Assembly: GCA_021018995.1 (NCBI GenBank)
Contig: CM037596.1
Location: forward strand, 105,755,416 to 105,819,415
Source: Chloranthus sessilifolius
Lineage: Eukaryota > Streptophyta > Magnoliopsida > Chloranthales > Chloranthaceae
Length of the DNA: 64,000 nt
Direction: 5' to 3'
Shown here: one piece after another, positions 34,206 to 46,081 of the stretch
Numbering within the stretch: the stretch's first letter is position 1
Layout of the letters: each line of letters opens with the position of its first letter
The notes under the pieces: model-generated
Told to the model about the DNA's origin: nothing
Database searches by the model: none
Seen by the model: the letters and a program-made list of their open reading frames with translations, nothing else
Translations under genes and position numbers: made by a program

Positions 34206-35011
34206 GTTAGAGAGACCTTGCTGACTTTGCTAGTTTGTGTTGTTTGTCGAGGAGGGAGGGAGGGGCTATAAAAGGGTAAAGGGTGACTTTTTTTTGTATA
34301 GAAAAAACAGTTGGTTGAGAATGAAAGGAGAAGTGAGAAAGAGACGGCATCAAGGATCACTTGTGGCCTACGTCTTTGAATTTTCTATATGTATATTTGG
34401 CCTACTGAGAGTGATGTTGGTTGGCCAGCTCTAAAAATCGGTTTGGCCCACCCACTGAGAGTGATGTATAGTGAACAATAACAAATCGGTTCAGTTAAAT
34501 TTTGAAAACTCGAAACCGAAATCGAAGAAATTAAAATTGGTTCGGTTTTTTATTTTCATTTTAAAAAACATAATTTTTTTTTTTTTTTTTTTGGGGTTTT
34601 TTATCAAAAAAAATTATCTTTGATGAGGAGGACTACCTTTCTGGTAAAGTGATCCCTACGTCCATGCAACCGGTTGAAGTGCATGTACTTCTAATGCATG
34701 AAATTCCGTGTCCTTCAAGTGATCGCAGACGTGTGGAATATTGTACAGCGTGGGAGGGCCACCCATTGTAAACAAACTCTAAAAAACAATAATGGCATGT
34801 ACAGAAAAGTTAATATCTTGGTCTTGGATCTTCCTACTCATTAATTGCCTAGTTATCTATTGAGGATGGTAGATCTACACCGTCCATCTGGCATGAATGT
34901 GATCGAGGCCGTCTAATGTAACAAAACCACCTGGATGAGCTACAGATAAAAAGTAACATTTCAATGGAAGCTAGGTATGAGCATTATATATATATATATA
35001 TATATATATAT
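34206..35011. other. Upstream region of the pseudokinase gene
   Basis: This is the 5' flank of the minus-strand gene. A CTATAAAAG box at 34264-34272 is on the opposite strand, so it is not a good TATA box for the gene. A T tract of about 25 bases follows a TTTTAAAAAAC stretch near 34570-34592. No other feature was recognised. Confidence 0.4.
34985..35011. repeat. TA microsatellite (left flank of a MITE)
   Basis: TA run directly beside the MITE at 35012-35340. Confidence 0.9.
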
Positions 35012-35339
35012 GGAAAAGGTGTCCTTCATCCAAGGTTAAGGTTTCACGTGGAGCTCCACGTGGCACTTGATATATTGTTTTGATGCTATATGGAGCTTGG
35101 GTGCTTTACTTAGATCTTCTTTTAATTAATATTTTTTTTTTGAAAACTCATCTCCAATATGTGTGTTTTGAGTTGTAAAATGTAGACAATGGAAATTAAA
35201 TATGTCAAACTTTGATTTGTGTTTTTGAAATTTATTATTTTAAAATTGATCTAAATTATTCACCCGTGCTACACGTGACACCCAAATAGTATTTTGAGTG
35301 TCACATAAACCTCCACGTGGACTTTGGAGGACGGAACAG

Positions 35340-35340
<1 letters not shown>
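35012..35340. mobile_element. Microsatellite-flanked MITE (Micron-like), copy 1
   Basis: Begins GGAAAAGGTGTCCTTCATCC and shares blocks with 56378-56765 in the same order: CACGTGGAGCTCCACGTGGCAC, TTAGATC-TCTTT, AAAACTCATCTCCA-TAT, GTCAAACTTTGA, CACCCAAA-AGT and GGAGGACGG. TA or CT/TA microsatellites flank both copies on both sides. This recalls Micron, a rice element that targets TA microsatellites. Confidence 0.75.

Positions 35341-35430
<90 letters not shown>
35341..35430. repeat. Compound CT/TA microsatellite
   Basis: About 40 bases of CT repeat followed by about 50 bases of TA repeat, abutting the MITE at 35012-35340. Confidence 0.95.
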
Positions 35431-35433
<3 letters not shown>

Positions 35434-35558
35434 CATATTACCAATACATACCAACATATCTGTTATATCGCTGACACATTGAATGTATCAGCGATACTCG
35501 ATACATACCATCTCGATATCGATAGAACGATACGTGTCGGTTACCCGATACATACCAT

Positions 35559-35695
35559 CATTACAAAAATAAGGTGTTTCAGTGGCACTTACTGTTCAGG
35601 CAATGTTTTGTAGCGGCAGGACTAACAGCGACAAGACTAATAACAACAGTTATTTTAACAAAAAATTGCCGCTAATAATCTTATTTTTTGTAATG
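35559..35695. mobile_element. CACTA-like MITE with 3-bp TSD
   Basis: Starts CATTACAAAAATAAGG and ends CTTATTTTTTGTAATG, with the three-base duplication CAT at 35556-35558 and 35696-35698. The body has the AGCGGCAG/GCCGCTAATA motifs of the element at 32870. Confidence 0.82.
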
Positions 35696-35699
35696 CATA

Positions 35700-36712
35700 C
35701 ATCTGTCAAAGTTCTTATAAGTTCTTGGAGATTTATGTGGAAAGATCAACAATAAGGGTATGCCAAACAAAGTATAAAACACAATAATGCGTAAACCCTA
35801 TCCCAACTGGAATTAGCTGCTTTTTGTGTCAATTTTTCAAACATAGTTGAATAAGGAGCCCTAAAAGTTAGGCCCAAGCACAGCCCAGGTACACATCAGG
35901 CTGGGTTCTAGGTCGTATAGACATCAGGTACAGGAGTACTATCCAAGCCCGTCGCTGGATAACCCAGCCCAAACGCGGCGCTATTAATTTCCTACATATT
36001 TATTATTTAAAAATTAAAATTAAAATTAATAAACAAGTTTATTTACCGATTTACAATTTCCGGTATAAATCATACGTGCATATCGGTGTTTACCAATTTA
36101 ATACAAGGTTTATTTACCGATAATAGAGATTTCAGTTTCAAGCTTGTTGGACTTATCAAAAAACAAGTTTCAAGCTTGTTGGAGGGGAATGGTCGGGTCC
36201 TACCAAGCAGAACTAGATTTCCAATTCTACCCCTTTCGGTGCCCTTAGAGATCAGAGAATCTTGACTTTCTTGATTTTCACTTTTTATAGCAAAACGTAC
36301 AGTCAAAATTCTCTTATTTCCAGGGGCAATGGATGGGATAAGACTAGAAATCCGATTCTACTTAGTAGGACATGACCATTGCCCTCTAGCTCCTTCTTGA
36401 AAAGGCATCCCAGCAGTTGAACCTAAAGTGAATTAGGCTAGAGTCATATGGCATCATCATCGGATCCCAAAGCATCCTTTCTGTGGATGGCTTGTTATAA
36501 GCTATCTTTTGCCAACTCTGGAAAACTTTATTAAGTGTGGCTATCAACCCCCTTCAAGACGCCTTCTATATTGGAATGACTCGATATATATTCATTAAGA
36601 TATATATTCATTAAAAGTTCCTATTTAATCATCTTGGGTTTGGAAATCATTAATTACTTCGAAGATTAAATGTGAGAGGAGCACTACTTTCAACTCCTTT
36701 AGTGATGAATTA
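35700..36712. other. Intergenic stretch, no recognised gene
   Basis: Unassigned DNA; a tandem ATATATATTCATTAA-type duplication occurs near 36587-36614. No coding support. Confidence 0.4.
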
Positions 36713-36970
36713 GGTTGTGTATGACATAATTCTTTACTAACTTCTCCCAAAGCAGAATTTATCTATTTTAATTGGTACTCATTCTTTTTTTTAATTTCCT
36801 ACAAAGGAGGATTTATCTGTTTTAATAACCTCCCTGTTCTCTACTAACTCCCTATCAGAGCAAATAAAATATGCTCTAACAAGGAGTGAGTAAAATCTCT
36901 ACTAACTCCATCCTCTTTGCTAACATCCTGTTATCTATTTTACAGGCTTCTTCCTATGTCATAGGCAGCC
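36713..36970. mobile_element. Tourist-like (Harbinger) MITE with TTA TSD
   Basis: Ends GGTTGTGTATGACATAA and, inverted, GGCTGCCTATGACATAGG; flanked by TTA at 36710-36712 and 36971-36973. Body blocks (GGATTTATCTGTTTTAA, CTCCCT-CTCTACTAACTCC) are shared with the nested copies at 41085-41732. Confidence 0.88.
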
Positions 36971-37171
36971 TTAGCCTATCTCCGAAGTACAACTAAAGGT
37001 AAAAGCCCCACCTCTACCTTGAAACCTATTTGCATTGCAACAATATCGCATATCAGGCAAGCGAGAAATAATTGAATCTTCAAATGCGAAGGTACTTATA
37101 AAAGGAACATCCGAATGAGAATTAGTAGTGATATCAAAAGCCAGTTTGAATGACACAATCTAAAAGATGAA

Positions 37172-37420
37172 GGCTTTGTTTGGCAACCCTTTTCTAAAAT
37201 ACACTTTCAAGTGCTGGAAAGCGGTATGTCTCAAATGTATTTTCTCAAAATGGCACATCACATATTGAAAATGGTGTTATGTGAGAAGCAACTTGAGGCA
37301 GCTTCTCAACACAATATCACTTTTCATCTAGAGGTAACCAAGTCTTAATTTAAATATGTTTTTCACTTAATATATTTATCGTGGAAAGTGCTTTCTGAAA
37401 AAGGATTGTCAAACACGGCC
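37172..37420. mobile_element. MITE with GGCTTTGTTTGGCAA ends
   Basis: Imperfect TIRs GGCTTTGTTTGGCAACCCTTTT and, inverted, GGCCGTGTTTGACAATCCTTTT; flanked on both sides by GAA (37169-37171 and 37421-37423). Three-base duplications and the GTTTGG terminus suggest a PIF/Harbinger relation. Confidence 0.75.
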
Positions 37421-37511
37421 GAATATACTAAAGAAGTTAAAATGACTGTTCCAAGATGGAGCATAGATCTTAGTCTTGTTTCTTACTTTTGTGTAAAATG
37501 TTTGTATATTC

Positions 37512-37887
37512 TAGGGGTGTATTCGGTTCAGTTTGATCGGTTTTAAACCAAAATCACAAACCAAACCAGTCCTAATCGATTTTTAGATTTTCAAACCAAA
37601 CCAAACCGTCCAAATCGATTTTTGGATTTTCAAACCAAACCAAACCAAACCGTCCAACTCTTAAACCAAACCAGCCCGATTCAATTTGGTTCAGTTTGAT
37701 TTGATCGGTTTCAATTTTCCTATAAGTTCAACTTGCACATCAAAATTTTCTCAACTTCTCAACCGATTTTCCTATAAGTTCTACTTTACCGCTTTAGGAT
37801 TTAGGAATAGGCTAAAGACAAGGGTAGGGTTTTATATAAAAATATGCATTTTATTTAAATGCCCTTTAAAATTAATGAAAACCCTCA

Positions 37888-37967
<80 letters not shown>

Positions 37968-38144
37968 CTTACAAACTACATTCGATTTGGTTTCGGCTAG
38001 GGAAGGCTTGGAACCAAAATCAAACCATACTTTTCGATTTTCCTTTTTTCCGAATTAAACCCCAAACTGGTACTGTCCAAACCAGATCAAACCCGGCGGT
38101 TCGATTCGGTTTGGTCGGTTTGGTTCAAAATATGCACAGACCTA
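37512..38144. mobile_element. hAT-like non-autonomous element with TA expansion
   Basis: Begins TAGGGGTGTATTCGGTTCAG and ends CAAAATATGCACAGACCTA. Sub-terminal AAACCAAACC/GGTTTGGTCGGTT repeats lie in both arms. Flanking octamers GTATATTC and ATATATTT agree at six of eight positions. A 73-base TA run at 37891-37963 sits in the middle. Confidence 0.6.
37891..37963. repeat. TA microsatellite
   Basis: Uninterrupted TA run of about 73 bases. Confidence 0.95.
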
Positions 38145-38184
38145 ATATATTTCATTTTCTTGCTTACTGAAAATTTATTTTCAT

Positions 38185-38186
<2 letters not shown>

Positions 38187-38242
<56 letters not shown>
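38187..38242. repeat. TA microsatellite
   Basis: TA run of about 56 bases; another of about 32 bases lies at 38537-38568. Confidence 0.95.
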
Positions 38243-38248
<6 letters not shown>

Positions 38249-38533
38249 TAGAAGTTGAAAAAAAATTAATAAAATTTTTAAGCCTTATTTTCACTAATGG
38301 CGATTTAAAATTATAAGATCATATTATAATAAAGATTAAAAAATTTCTTAAAGAATTAATTGACAGGAAACAATTATAAAGTCTTCTAGGACTTTTAAAT
38401 TATTAAAGAACTTATTTAAAAAATTTAGCACAAAAAAAATTCCTTTGTTAAATAAACTGAAAAAAGATATAAAATTTACTTGGATAAAATAAGATAAATT
38501 TCTTTTAGATCAAATTAAATAAGATATCTAAAA

Positions 38534-38571
<38 letters not shown>

Positions 38572-38750
38572 TTATTTTTTATTTTTTTTATTTATATTTA
38601 TTTATTAACCGGATTATTAGAATTGTTTGATTGGTCTAATCTTTAACTTGATCAGCCAGTCGTTGCGGCTGTCGTCTTCCACGTGAAAGATTGGTAAGGA
38701 GTAGGTACACGTAGTCATCATTCTGAACTATATAGGGGCATTGACGTCAT

Positions 38751-38860
38751 GGACGGCTAAAAGATGCCTGTCAATTTCAAGGGTTTGATGGACGGCTAAG
38801 GAAGCATGTCAATTTCAAGAGTTTGATGGACGGCTAAGAAGATGCATGACAATGTACCAA
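38751..38860 (+). repeat. 39-bp minisatellite, three units
   Basis: Units starting GGACGGCTAA at 38751, 38790 and 38828 share the pattern GGACGGCTAAGAAGATGC, then TGTCAATTTCAAG and GTTTGAT. The third unit is incomplete. Confidence 0.85.
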
Positions 38861-39215
38861 ATTTAATGAACAGTTCGGAAAGACCCCTTCACAGCCCTAA
38901 AGATACCTGACTTTAACTTTTAAATATCGGCCAATATGCTTCGGATTAAGCCTCATCCTATAAGATTTACACCTCCAATGCAGTAATTAAGGCGTCAAAT
39001 ATCGGCCCATATACGATTATACGGTCGACTAATAGGTATTAGATAACTACCAAAATTACCCTTTTGCATTTTCTTATATTTTTATTATTCTAAAATTTAA
39101 AAAAGTGCTTATCTATTTAAAAAATAATCAATTATTCGTAAATTATTTACAAAGGTCATGAATTTCTAAAAGACACACGAATTATTTAAAATTTGTGAAA
39201 ATTTCATAATTAATT

Positions 39216-39300
39216 CTACTACAAAAAATAAGACTAGTAACGACAGTTTTTTGCCTCAAAAAATTGTCGCTATTAATAAAAATACTATTAAGACTATTAA
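39216..39300. mobile_element. Truncated CACTA-like MITE
   Basis: Begins CTACTACAAAAAATAAGACTA and carries CGACAGTTTTTTG and TTGTCGCTATTAA of the element family at 32870; the right end is missing. Confidence 0.6.
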
Positions 39301-39411
39301 GAAAGATCAAGAGAAAGAAATATTTAAAAAAAAGATATTAGGAGAGAGAGATTACGAAAGATAAAAGGGAACACCATCTTTGATGTACACAACAAGCACC
39401 AAATAATAAAT

Positions 39412-39415
39412 TAGG

Positions 39416-39458
<43 letters not shown>

Positions 39459-39517
39459 GGACACAAGAGAGCTATGAGAGAGAGAGAGAGAGAGATTTGG
39501 TTTGTGGGAGAGATTCG

Positions 39518-39550
<33 letters not shown>
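39412..39550 (+). repeat. GA microsatellite cluster
   Basis: Several GA runs are separated by short GAGATT-containing spacers; another GT/TA/GA compound run is at 39783-39849. Confidence 0.92.
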
Positions 39551-39553
<3 letters not shown>

Positions 39554-39797
39554 CTATTTTTTATTTTTTATATTTATATATATATTTAATTTTTTTAATT
39601 TTATTATTTTTTATCTTTATTTTTTTATATTTATATTTTTATTTAATTTATTTTTTATTTTTATTATTTTATTATTTTTATTTATTTTATTTTATTTTTT
39701 TCGCCAATTAATTTTATTTCAATTTATTCATCAAAAAATAAAGGAGAGAGACAAAGAAATCAATGAGAATAAGAGAGATATCGTGTGTGTGTGTGTG

Positions 39798-39855
<58 letters not shown>

Positions 39856-39966
39856 TTAAGCTTGACTATCTTTTCAGTGACACAACTTTGTTGTCAAATC
39901 CATTATTTTTTTTCCTTTCCCCCCTGTTCAAACAGACCTTTAGTGGATGAGCAAAGCACCTAATAG

Positions 39967-40888
39967 TAGGGCTTCAATTAAACCGAGCCTAAGCTAGGGT
40001 CAGCTCTAAGTCGATGCTACCTTATAGAAAATGAGCTTAAGCTTGACTATATTCTTCAAACCTGAAACTTTGAGCTCGAGCCAAGTAAATTTCTTTATAA
40101 AATTTTGTTTTTATTAGTTGGTGGTTTTGTGATTGAAGATGGTGGTAATGGTAGTTGTTGAGATGGTGGTAGTTGTTGTTGTAGAGATGCAGATGATAGT
40201 TGTGTGTGATGGCAGTTGAGAAGGTGATTGGTGGCTTTGTATAGTTCTTCCGTGAGAGAGAATTGAACGTTTCAATGACTTCGAAGCATGGATCAAAATT
40301 TCGGCCAAAATTTGTTTCAGTTTCAGGCATGGCCAAAACAAAATCGAAATCCAAAATTTCAGTCCAATTTATATGGGGTCCAAAATTTTGGATTTCGGCC
40401 AAAATTTCAAGTTTCGATTTTGGTGCCAGAAACCGAAATTCAACCCAAAAGTTTGATCCTTGCTTCGGAGTGGTGAGAGCTTAAAACGAAAAAGAAAGAG
40501 ATGAGAAGAGTGAAGAGAGAGACAGTCGCAGAGAGCTCGCAATTTCTGACCATAATTGACCCTCAATTTATTTATATATAAATGCGGAGATTAGGATTAT
40601 TTAACACAATTACGATATTGTTGTTATAATCAACTCTTAGAATGAATTTAACAATATTTTATAAAGTTACTAAAAGTAAAATTAATACTTTATTATAATT
40701 TTATTATTCTTTACTATTATTATGTATATATGTGTATAAGATTATATAAAAAAAAATATATCGAGTTGAGCCGAGTTGAGTTTCAAGAAACCCAACTCGA
40801 GCTTGGTTCTATTGCTCAAGCTTTTAGAAAATGGGCTCAGCTCGGATCTTTGAGATGAGCGGACTGGCTTGACTTTTTTGCAGCCCTA
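39967..40888. mobile_element. hAT non-autonomous element with perfect 8-bp TSD
   Basis: Starts TAGGGCTTCAATTAAACCGA and ends TTTTTTGCAGCCCTA, giving TIRs TAGGGCTKCAA. It is flanked by the perfect octamer CCTAATAG at 39959-39966 and 40889-40896. Eight-base duplications and a TAGGG end are hAT features. The GAGCTTAAGCTTGA and CAACTCGAGCTTGG stretches form inverted subterminal blocks. A shorter MITE (40287-40462) is nested inside. Confidence 0.92.
40287..40462. mobile_element. hAT-like MITE, CATGGATCAAAAT family, nested
   Basis: Begins CATGGATCAAAATTTCGG and ends AAAAGTTTGATCCTTG; flanked by CTTCGAAG (40279-40286) and CTTCGGAG (40463-40470), an eight-base duplication with one change. Body repeats GGCCAAAATTT and CCAAAATTT in both orientations. 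Other family members are 50554-50827, 60104-60495 and 63337-63496. Confidence 0.85.
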
Positions 40889-41084
40889 CCTAATAGCATC
40901 TCCATCTTTTTCTTAATTTGTGCATATTTTCTCGAAATGTCATGTCATCACATGCTAATAACTATGAACAGTTAACAAACCTTTTCTTTTTTCTTTCAAA
41001 GATTTAAAATGCGATATAATGAAAAAAAGTATTTTGATTGATCTTTTAATTAAGGTCCAAAAAATCATATATTTGAAACACCTA

Positions 41085-41732
41085 GGCTTCATATGGCATA
41101 ACTCACTGTTAGCTCCTGCTACAATAGAGTTCACCTGTTTTAGTTAGTTCTCATGCTCTTTTCTAACTCCCTCCAAAAGAGGATTTACCTGTTCTAGCAA
41201 CAACCTCCCTGCTCTTTACTAAGGTTGTGTATGACATAACTATCTGGTAGCCCATGTCATAGCAGAGCTCACCTATTTTAACAAGTTCTCATCCTCTTTG
41301 CTAACATCCTGCTATCTGCTTTAGTAGGTATCACTTCTCCTTGATAACTCCTTGCATAACAAGATTTACGTGTTCAAAAGTTCTATTCTCTTCTCTACTC
41401 CCTTTTTGTCAGTGTCAATTTTATTTACTCTGATAGGGAGTTAGTAGAGAGCAGGGAGGTTACTGTTAGAGCAGGTACATCCTCCTTTATAGGAAGTTAG
41501 AAAGAGAGCGGGAACCAACTAAAGCAGGTAAACTCTGGTGTGACAAGGGCTAGCAAAGAGCTATGTCATACGCAGCCTAACTCTCTATCATAGCAAATAA
41601 ATCAGCTCTGACAAAGAGTGAGTAGAGAGGAGGGTAGAATTGCTGAATAGGTGAACTCTGTTGTAGGAGCCTGCTAAAACAGGTGAACTTTGCTATGACA
41701 AGGGCTAGCAGAAAGCTATGCCATACGCAGCC
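41085..41732. mobile_element. Tourist-like MITE (outer copy)
   Basis: Ends GGCTTCATATGGCATAACTC and, inverted, GGCTGCGTATGGCATAGC; flanked by CTA at 41082-41084 and 41733-41735. A second member of the family is inserted into it at 41223-41577. Confidence 0.8.
41223..41577. mobile_element. Tourist-like MITE (inner copy) with TAA TSD
   Basis: Ends GGTTGTGTATGACATAAC and, inverted, GGCTGCGTATGACATAGC; flanked by the canonical Harbinger duplication TAA at 41220-41222 and 41578-41580. Confidence 0.85.
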
Positions 41733-42144
41733 CTAATCTTTGCACTCTAATTTCATTATTTTATTTTTTTATCCTCTAATACTCTAATACCAATCATATT
41801 TCTTAGCTTTTAATAGTGACATTAAAGCTCATAATAGTGACATTAAAGCTCACAAATCCAATGAGAATGATCCTGTGGCTAAGACATGTTCCAATAATGG
41901 ATAAATTGCCACTTAGACAATTTAGATTGATCACATATATGTGCCATGTGGCATATTCATTAACTTAACTCTCATTTATTGTTTTAGTATAGTAATAGAT
42001 AACTACAATAAAATAAATAAATATAGTCTACTAACTCTTTTATGTATTGTACTTTAAAAAGAATTAATGTAATATATAAATTTGATATTATCTCAACAAT
42101 ATACAACAGAACTAAATATGATATTATCTTAATAATGTACAACA

Positions 42145-42375
42145 CAATTAAATATACGTTGGGTCTAAGGCAGATTCGGGTCGAGTTGGGTATGGGTCTA
42201 AAATATAATAGACCAGACCCAACGCTAATATAACTTGGGTCAGGTCCGGGTCAGGTCTCCTCCAATGTATAGCAGGCCCATACCCAATTTTCGATTGGTT
42301 CCAACTGGTCAGTTCAAAATTTGGTCAAGATGGGTCGAGTCGGGTCGACCCAAACCATTTGTACCCCCTAATTGG
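42145..42375. mobile_element. Possible hAT-like MITE rich in GGGTCGGGTC motifs
   Basis: Inverted GGGTC/GACCC motifs (GGGTCGAGTTGGGTATGGG against CCCATACCCAA and GGGTCGACCC) and a TACCCCCTAA end near 42370 suggest a common plant hAT-like MITE type. Exact ends and target duplication not determined. Confidence 0.35.
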
Positions 42376-42601
42376 GCCTGTTCTTCACTTGGAAGGTGCA
42401 TGATGAAGCAAACCTTGAATTTGCATGTTCAATTCCTGCTTTTTAAAAAAAGGTTAAAACATACTAACCAAATTCAGACTTTTTGAAAAAAGTCGACGAT
42501 AATGTGCAAGTTTTTGAAAAACGAATAAATTTATTTGCAAATGTAAAGAATTATTCACGACTTTCTTGAATTTATTAAAAAAAAATTCCAAATTCTTTTT
42601 A

Positions 42602-42988
42602 GGGAGCCATTACTTGCACTCGGAAACTTGGGTTGCACCGACGTTAAAGAAAGACTTGGTATTTTAGAGACATGTGATGATGAAAATACAATCTGAGCTG
42701 TCCGATTTGAAGTTCATGATCTAGAGATATTTAGCACATAAGATTGGATCAAAACTTGATCTTTATCATATGATTGATTGTAGTCAACTATTGAATTAGA
42801 TAATAGCCTTTAACTACAGTTAATCACATGACGAATATTATGTTTCCTTAATCTTTTGCACCTAATATTTTTAAATCATGACCATTAAATCAAACGATTT
42901 AGATGGTGTTTTCAAATAATAGAGGTCACCACATTTACAAGTCTTTGTTTTAAATTCGGTGCAAGGGCCAAGTTAAGTAATGACTCCC
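42602..42988. mobile_element. Mutator-type MITE (GGGAGCCATTACTTGCA family), copy 2
   Basis: Starts GGGAGCCATTACTTGCACTC and ends AGTTAAGTAATGACTCCC. Flanked by TTCTTTTTA (42593-42601) and TTGTTTTTA (42989-42997), nine bases with one change. The body shares AAAGAAAGACTTGGTATTTTAG with copy 1. Confidence 0.87.
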
Positions 42989-43407
42989 TTGTTTTTACTG
43001 TCTCCATTTTTTTATTACTTTTAATTAATATATTTCTATAACTTTTCTTTTTAATCTTTCCGAAATTGAACCAATTCTTTGCCGATATATATATTATTTT
43101 CTTTATGTTTTTTTTTCCTTTTGAGAAGCCGGTACTATATGGTATATACCAATAATTTCAAATTATAAAACTTAATTTCGTTTAATTATGTAATTTTTCT
43201 TTTAATTGGGTAAGATAAATTTGGTTTAAATGTTTGAAATCTCGGATATACTAGTATTTACTGGTATAACTTATACTGGAAAATCTCGCCAATATAAATG
43301 AGAGTTACATAATAGCGGACGGTATATACCCAGTTGTCGATATAGCTATATATCGGCCCAGCTTGGCCAGGTACGTGTATATATCGGCCAGTATCTCGTG
43401 AGATTTT

Positions 43408-43562
43408 AAACCATGGGTAGACAACCCAAAAATGTTTTCAACTTTTCATGAGAGCACAATATAATTAGACATGAATCTTCTTGCAATCCGTAGACAATCT
43501 AGAGATGAGATACTGAAAAATGAATTATTTCAAATTTCATTATAAGTGGCACATAATAAAGG
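43408..43562 (+). repeat. Tandem duplication unit 1, left part
   Basis: AAACCATGGGTAGA-CA... to AAGTGGCACATAAT is repeated at 49539-49710. Unit 1 is split by a MITE-like sequence (about 43563-43731 and 49352-49425) that itself contains the copia element 43732-49351, and resumes at about 49426. Confidence 0.75.
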
Positions 43563-43731
43563 TATCATTATCGGGAATCGGTCCAACTTGGACCAATATG
43601 TATCGGCTGATACGGATACGGTATCGCCATTAATAAATCGGTCTCTTTTTTTCGGAAAAAAGTAAAAAGAACAAATAAAAATTTGAATTCGTATCGGTCA
43701 GTATCGGCCAATACATGTATTAGGGTAGTAT
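43563..43731. mobile_element. GATACGTATCGG-type MITE, left part (split by copia)
   Basis: Rich in TATCGG and GATACGG motifs like the hAT-like MITE at 50554; begins GGTATCATTATCGGG near 43561 and its inverted right end (CCGAGTTATAATACC) is at about 49410-49424, after the copia element. Confidence 0.55.
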
Positions 43732-44428
43732 TGTTAGGAGTTCAAGAAGACAATGAACTCCCTATCACGGTGAATATGGCAAAATAAAAAGACACAAGCA
43801 ATCGCACATACAACACAAAAGGATTTATATGGTTCACCCAATCTTGGGCTACGTCCACGGAGTATATGCACTATATTATGAACGCTTATAACGCACACAT
43901 TCACTTCTCTCTAGTGCACTCTCAATCAAGATCTAACACTATCTTCAACAACCAACACATTGAATAACCAAGGATGTAGTCCTTCAATGACAGATAAGAG
44001 ATCTAGTGGAATATAATAACAATTCCAACACAAGAACGACTTCAATTAAATGCTTCGATCACCAAGCTTTTCTTTAATACCTTGCCTTTCAAAATATTCA
44101 CTAGTTTTCACTCTATAGAAAACTCTCTCTAGAAACCCTAGAATAACCTTCTGCAGATAGGTTTCTTCTTACATTAGGAAACTTTGACCAAAATCTTCTA
44201 AAATAGCCAAGTAGTTCCAAATCCGCAGAACTAATCCACCCAGAATTGGTCCCTCGATTTCCCAAATCGATCGATCGATTTTCGATCAATCAATTTCAAC
44301 CCGAGAGCATACTGTTTATTTTCATCCAGAATTTATCGATCACTCTCAACATCGATCGATCGATTAAGCCCAAACACCTCTTTTCAAAGTGTCTCACAAC
44401 TTACGGCTGAGATTAAACCTAACCAACA
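43732..44428 (-). mobile_element. Copia element 1, 3' LTR
   Basis: Begins TGTTAGGAGTTCAAGAA and ends AACCTAACCAACA; a diverged copy of 48636-49351. Sense is minus. Dyads ATCGATCGATCGAT lie at about 44265-44370, close to the sense start. Confidence 0.92.
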
Positions 44429-45985
44429 ATCTCCACCTAGGTTTCATGCTCAACCGCGTCACGGCCCCAACGGGCAACAACATTTGCGACAAGTGTTGAT
44501 CAGGTTTAGGCAATGCCTAAACTTATTCTGTGCAACCGGCCTGGTCAATATATCTGTTGCGTTTTCTTTCGTATCAATCTTCTCAACTGATACTTTTCCA
44601 TCTTCTATCACATCTCTAATAAAATGATAACGAACATCTATATGTTTTGTTCTAGCATGAAAAACTTAGTTCTTTGCTAGGTGAATGACACTCTGACTAT
44701 CGCAAAAGATATCGGTGCTCTCATCAACCTTATCAAATTCACCGACCAAACTCTTAAGTCATAAGACTTCATTAGCAGCTTCTGTAGCCGATATATACTC
44801 GGCCTCTGTAGTTGACAACGCAACTATCCCTTGAAGCATAGACTTCTAACTGATTGCTCAACCTGTCAATAAGAACACGTATCCCATGGTAGACCTTCTG
44901 TTAAGGTCACCAGCATAATCAGAATCAACGTAACCGTAGATATCCAACTCGCATATATCTTCACGTCATCAATCCATTTTCACCAGTACCTTTCAGATAA
45001 CTCAATATTCATTTAACCGCAAGACAAAGCTCTCTTCCCGGATTAGACATATACTTGCAAACTACGCTCAAGGCTTGTGCTAAATCTGGTCGTGTACTCA
45101 CCATGACATACATCAAGCTCCCAATAGCATTTGCTGCGAAATATTATTCACGTATTTCCTTTCTGCATGTTTCGACAGACTCATCTTCTTTGTGAGTATG
45201 AAGTGCTCTGCTAGAGGAGTTAATACCGGCTTTGCATCACTCATATTGTACTTCTCAATGAGTTTTTGGATAAAAGTCCTTTGAGTTAGTCAAAGCTTCT
45301 TATTCTCATGATCTCTCGTGATTTTCATACTTAGGATATTATTTGAGAAATCAAGATCCTTCATTTCAAATTTTTGGCTCAATGATCACTTCAGCTTATT
45401 GATTTCAACCTTCATTTCTGCTATTATCAACATATTATCTACATAGAGAATCAAGAAGATTTTCTCCCCTTCACAATACTCTTTCCAGTATGTACAACAA
45501 TCATACTGCCCCCTGTGATACCCTATGCTCAACATATATGAATCAAATTTCTTGTACCACTGCCTAGATGCCTGTTTGAGACCGTATAACAATTTCTTCA
45601 ATCTGCAAACGAGTAATTCTAACCCTTCTGCTTCTGCTTCAAATCCTTTTGGTTGTCTCATATAAATCTCTTTCTGAAGATCTCCATAGAGGAAAGTTGT
45701 TTTCATATCCATCTGTTCTAGTTCCAGATCTTTCTAAATAACGACGGCTAACAACGTACGAATCAATGTGTGCTTCGCAACCTGAGAGAATATCTCATTT
45801 TAATCGATACCCTCTTTCTGAGAGAACCCCTTTACAACTAGCATTGATTTGAACTTCAGAATTCGTCGCTTATCACCTTCTTCTTTTTCAAAGACCCATT
45901 TACAACCGATGGTCATCTTCCATTTAGGGAGTTCCATGAATTTCGAAGTCTCATTTTTTAAAAGTGATTGTCATTCTTCTTTCAT

Positions 45986-46081
45986 AGCTAACTGCCAATT
46001 TACTACATATGTATCCGTCCGAGCTTCTGGAACTAGCTAACTGTCAATTTATTGTATCTGTATTCATCCGAGCTTCTAGAA
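45986..46081 (-). repeat. 48-bp tandem duplication in copia 1
   Basis: TAGCTAACTG-CAATTTA to GAGCTTCTRGAACT occurs at 45986-46033 and again at 46034-46081. Confidence 0.85.

Noticed and set aside
34264-34272. CTATAAAAG as TATA box of the pseudokinase gene
   Set aside because: It is on the strand opposite to the gene.
39474-39812. Open frame of Arg-Glu and Phe/Ile/Tyr runs
   Set aside because: Translation of GA microsatellites and AT-rich DNA, not a gene.
40037-40402. 121-residue open frame with His/Asn-rich tail
   Set aside because: It spans a hAT element and the nested MITE at 40287; the His/Asn run comes from a GGTGGTAGTT-type simple repeat.
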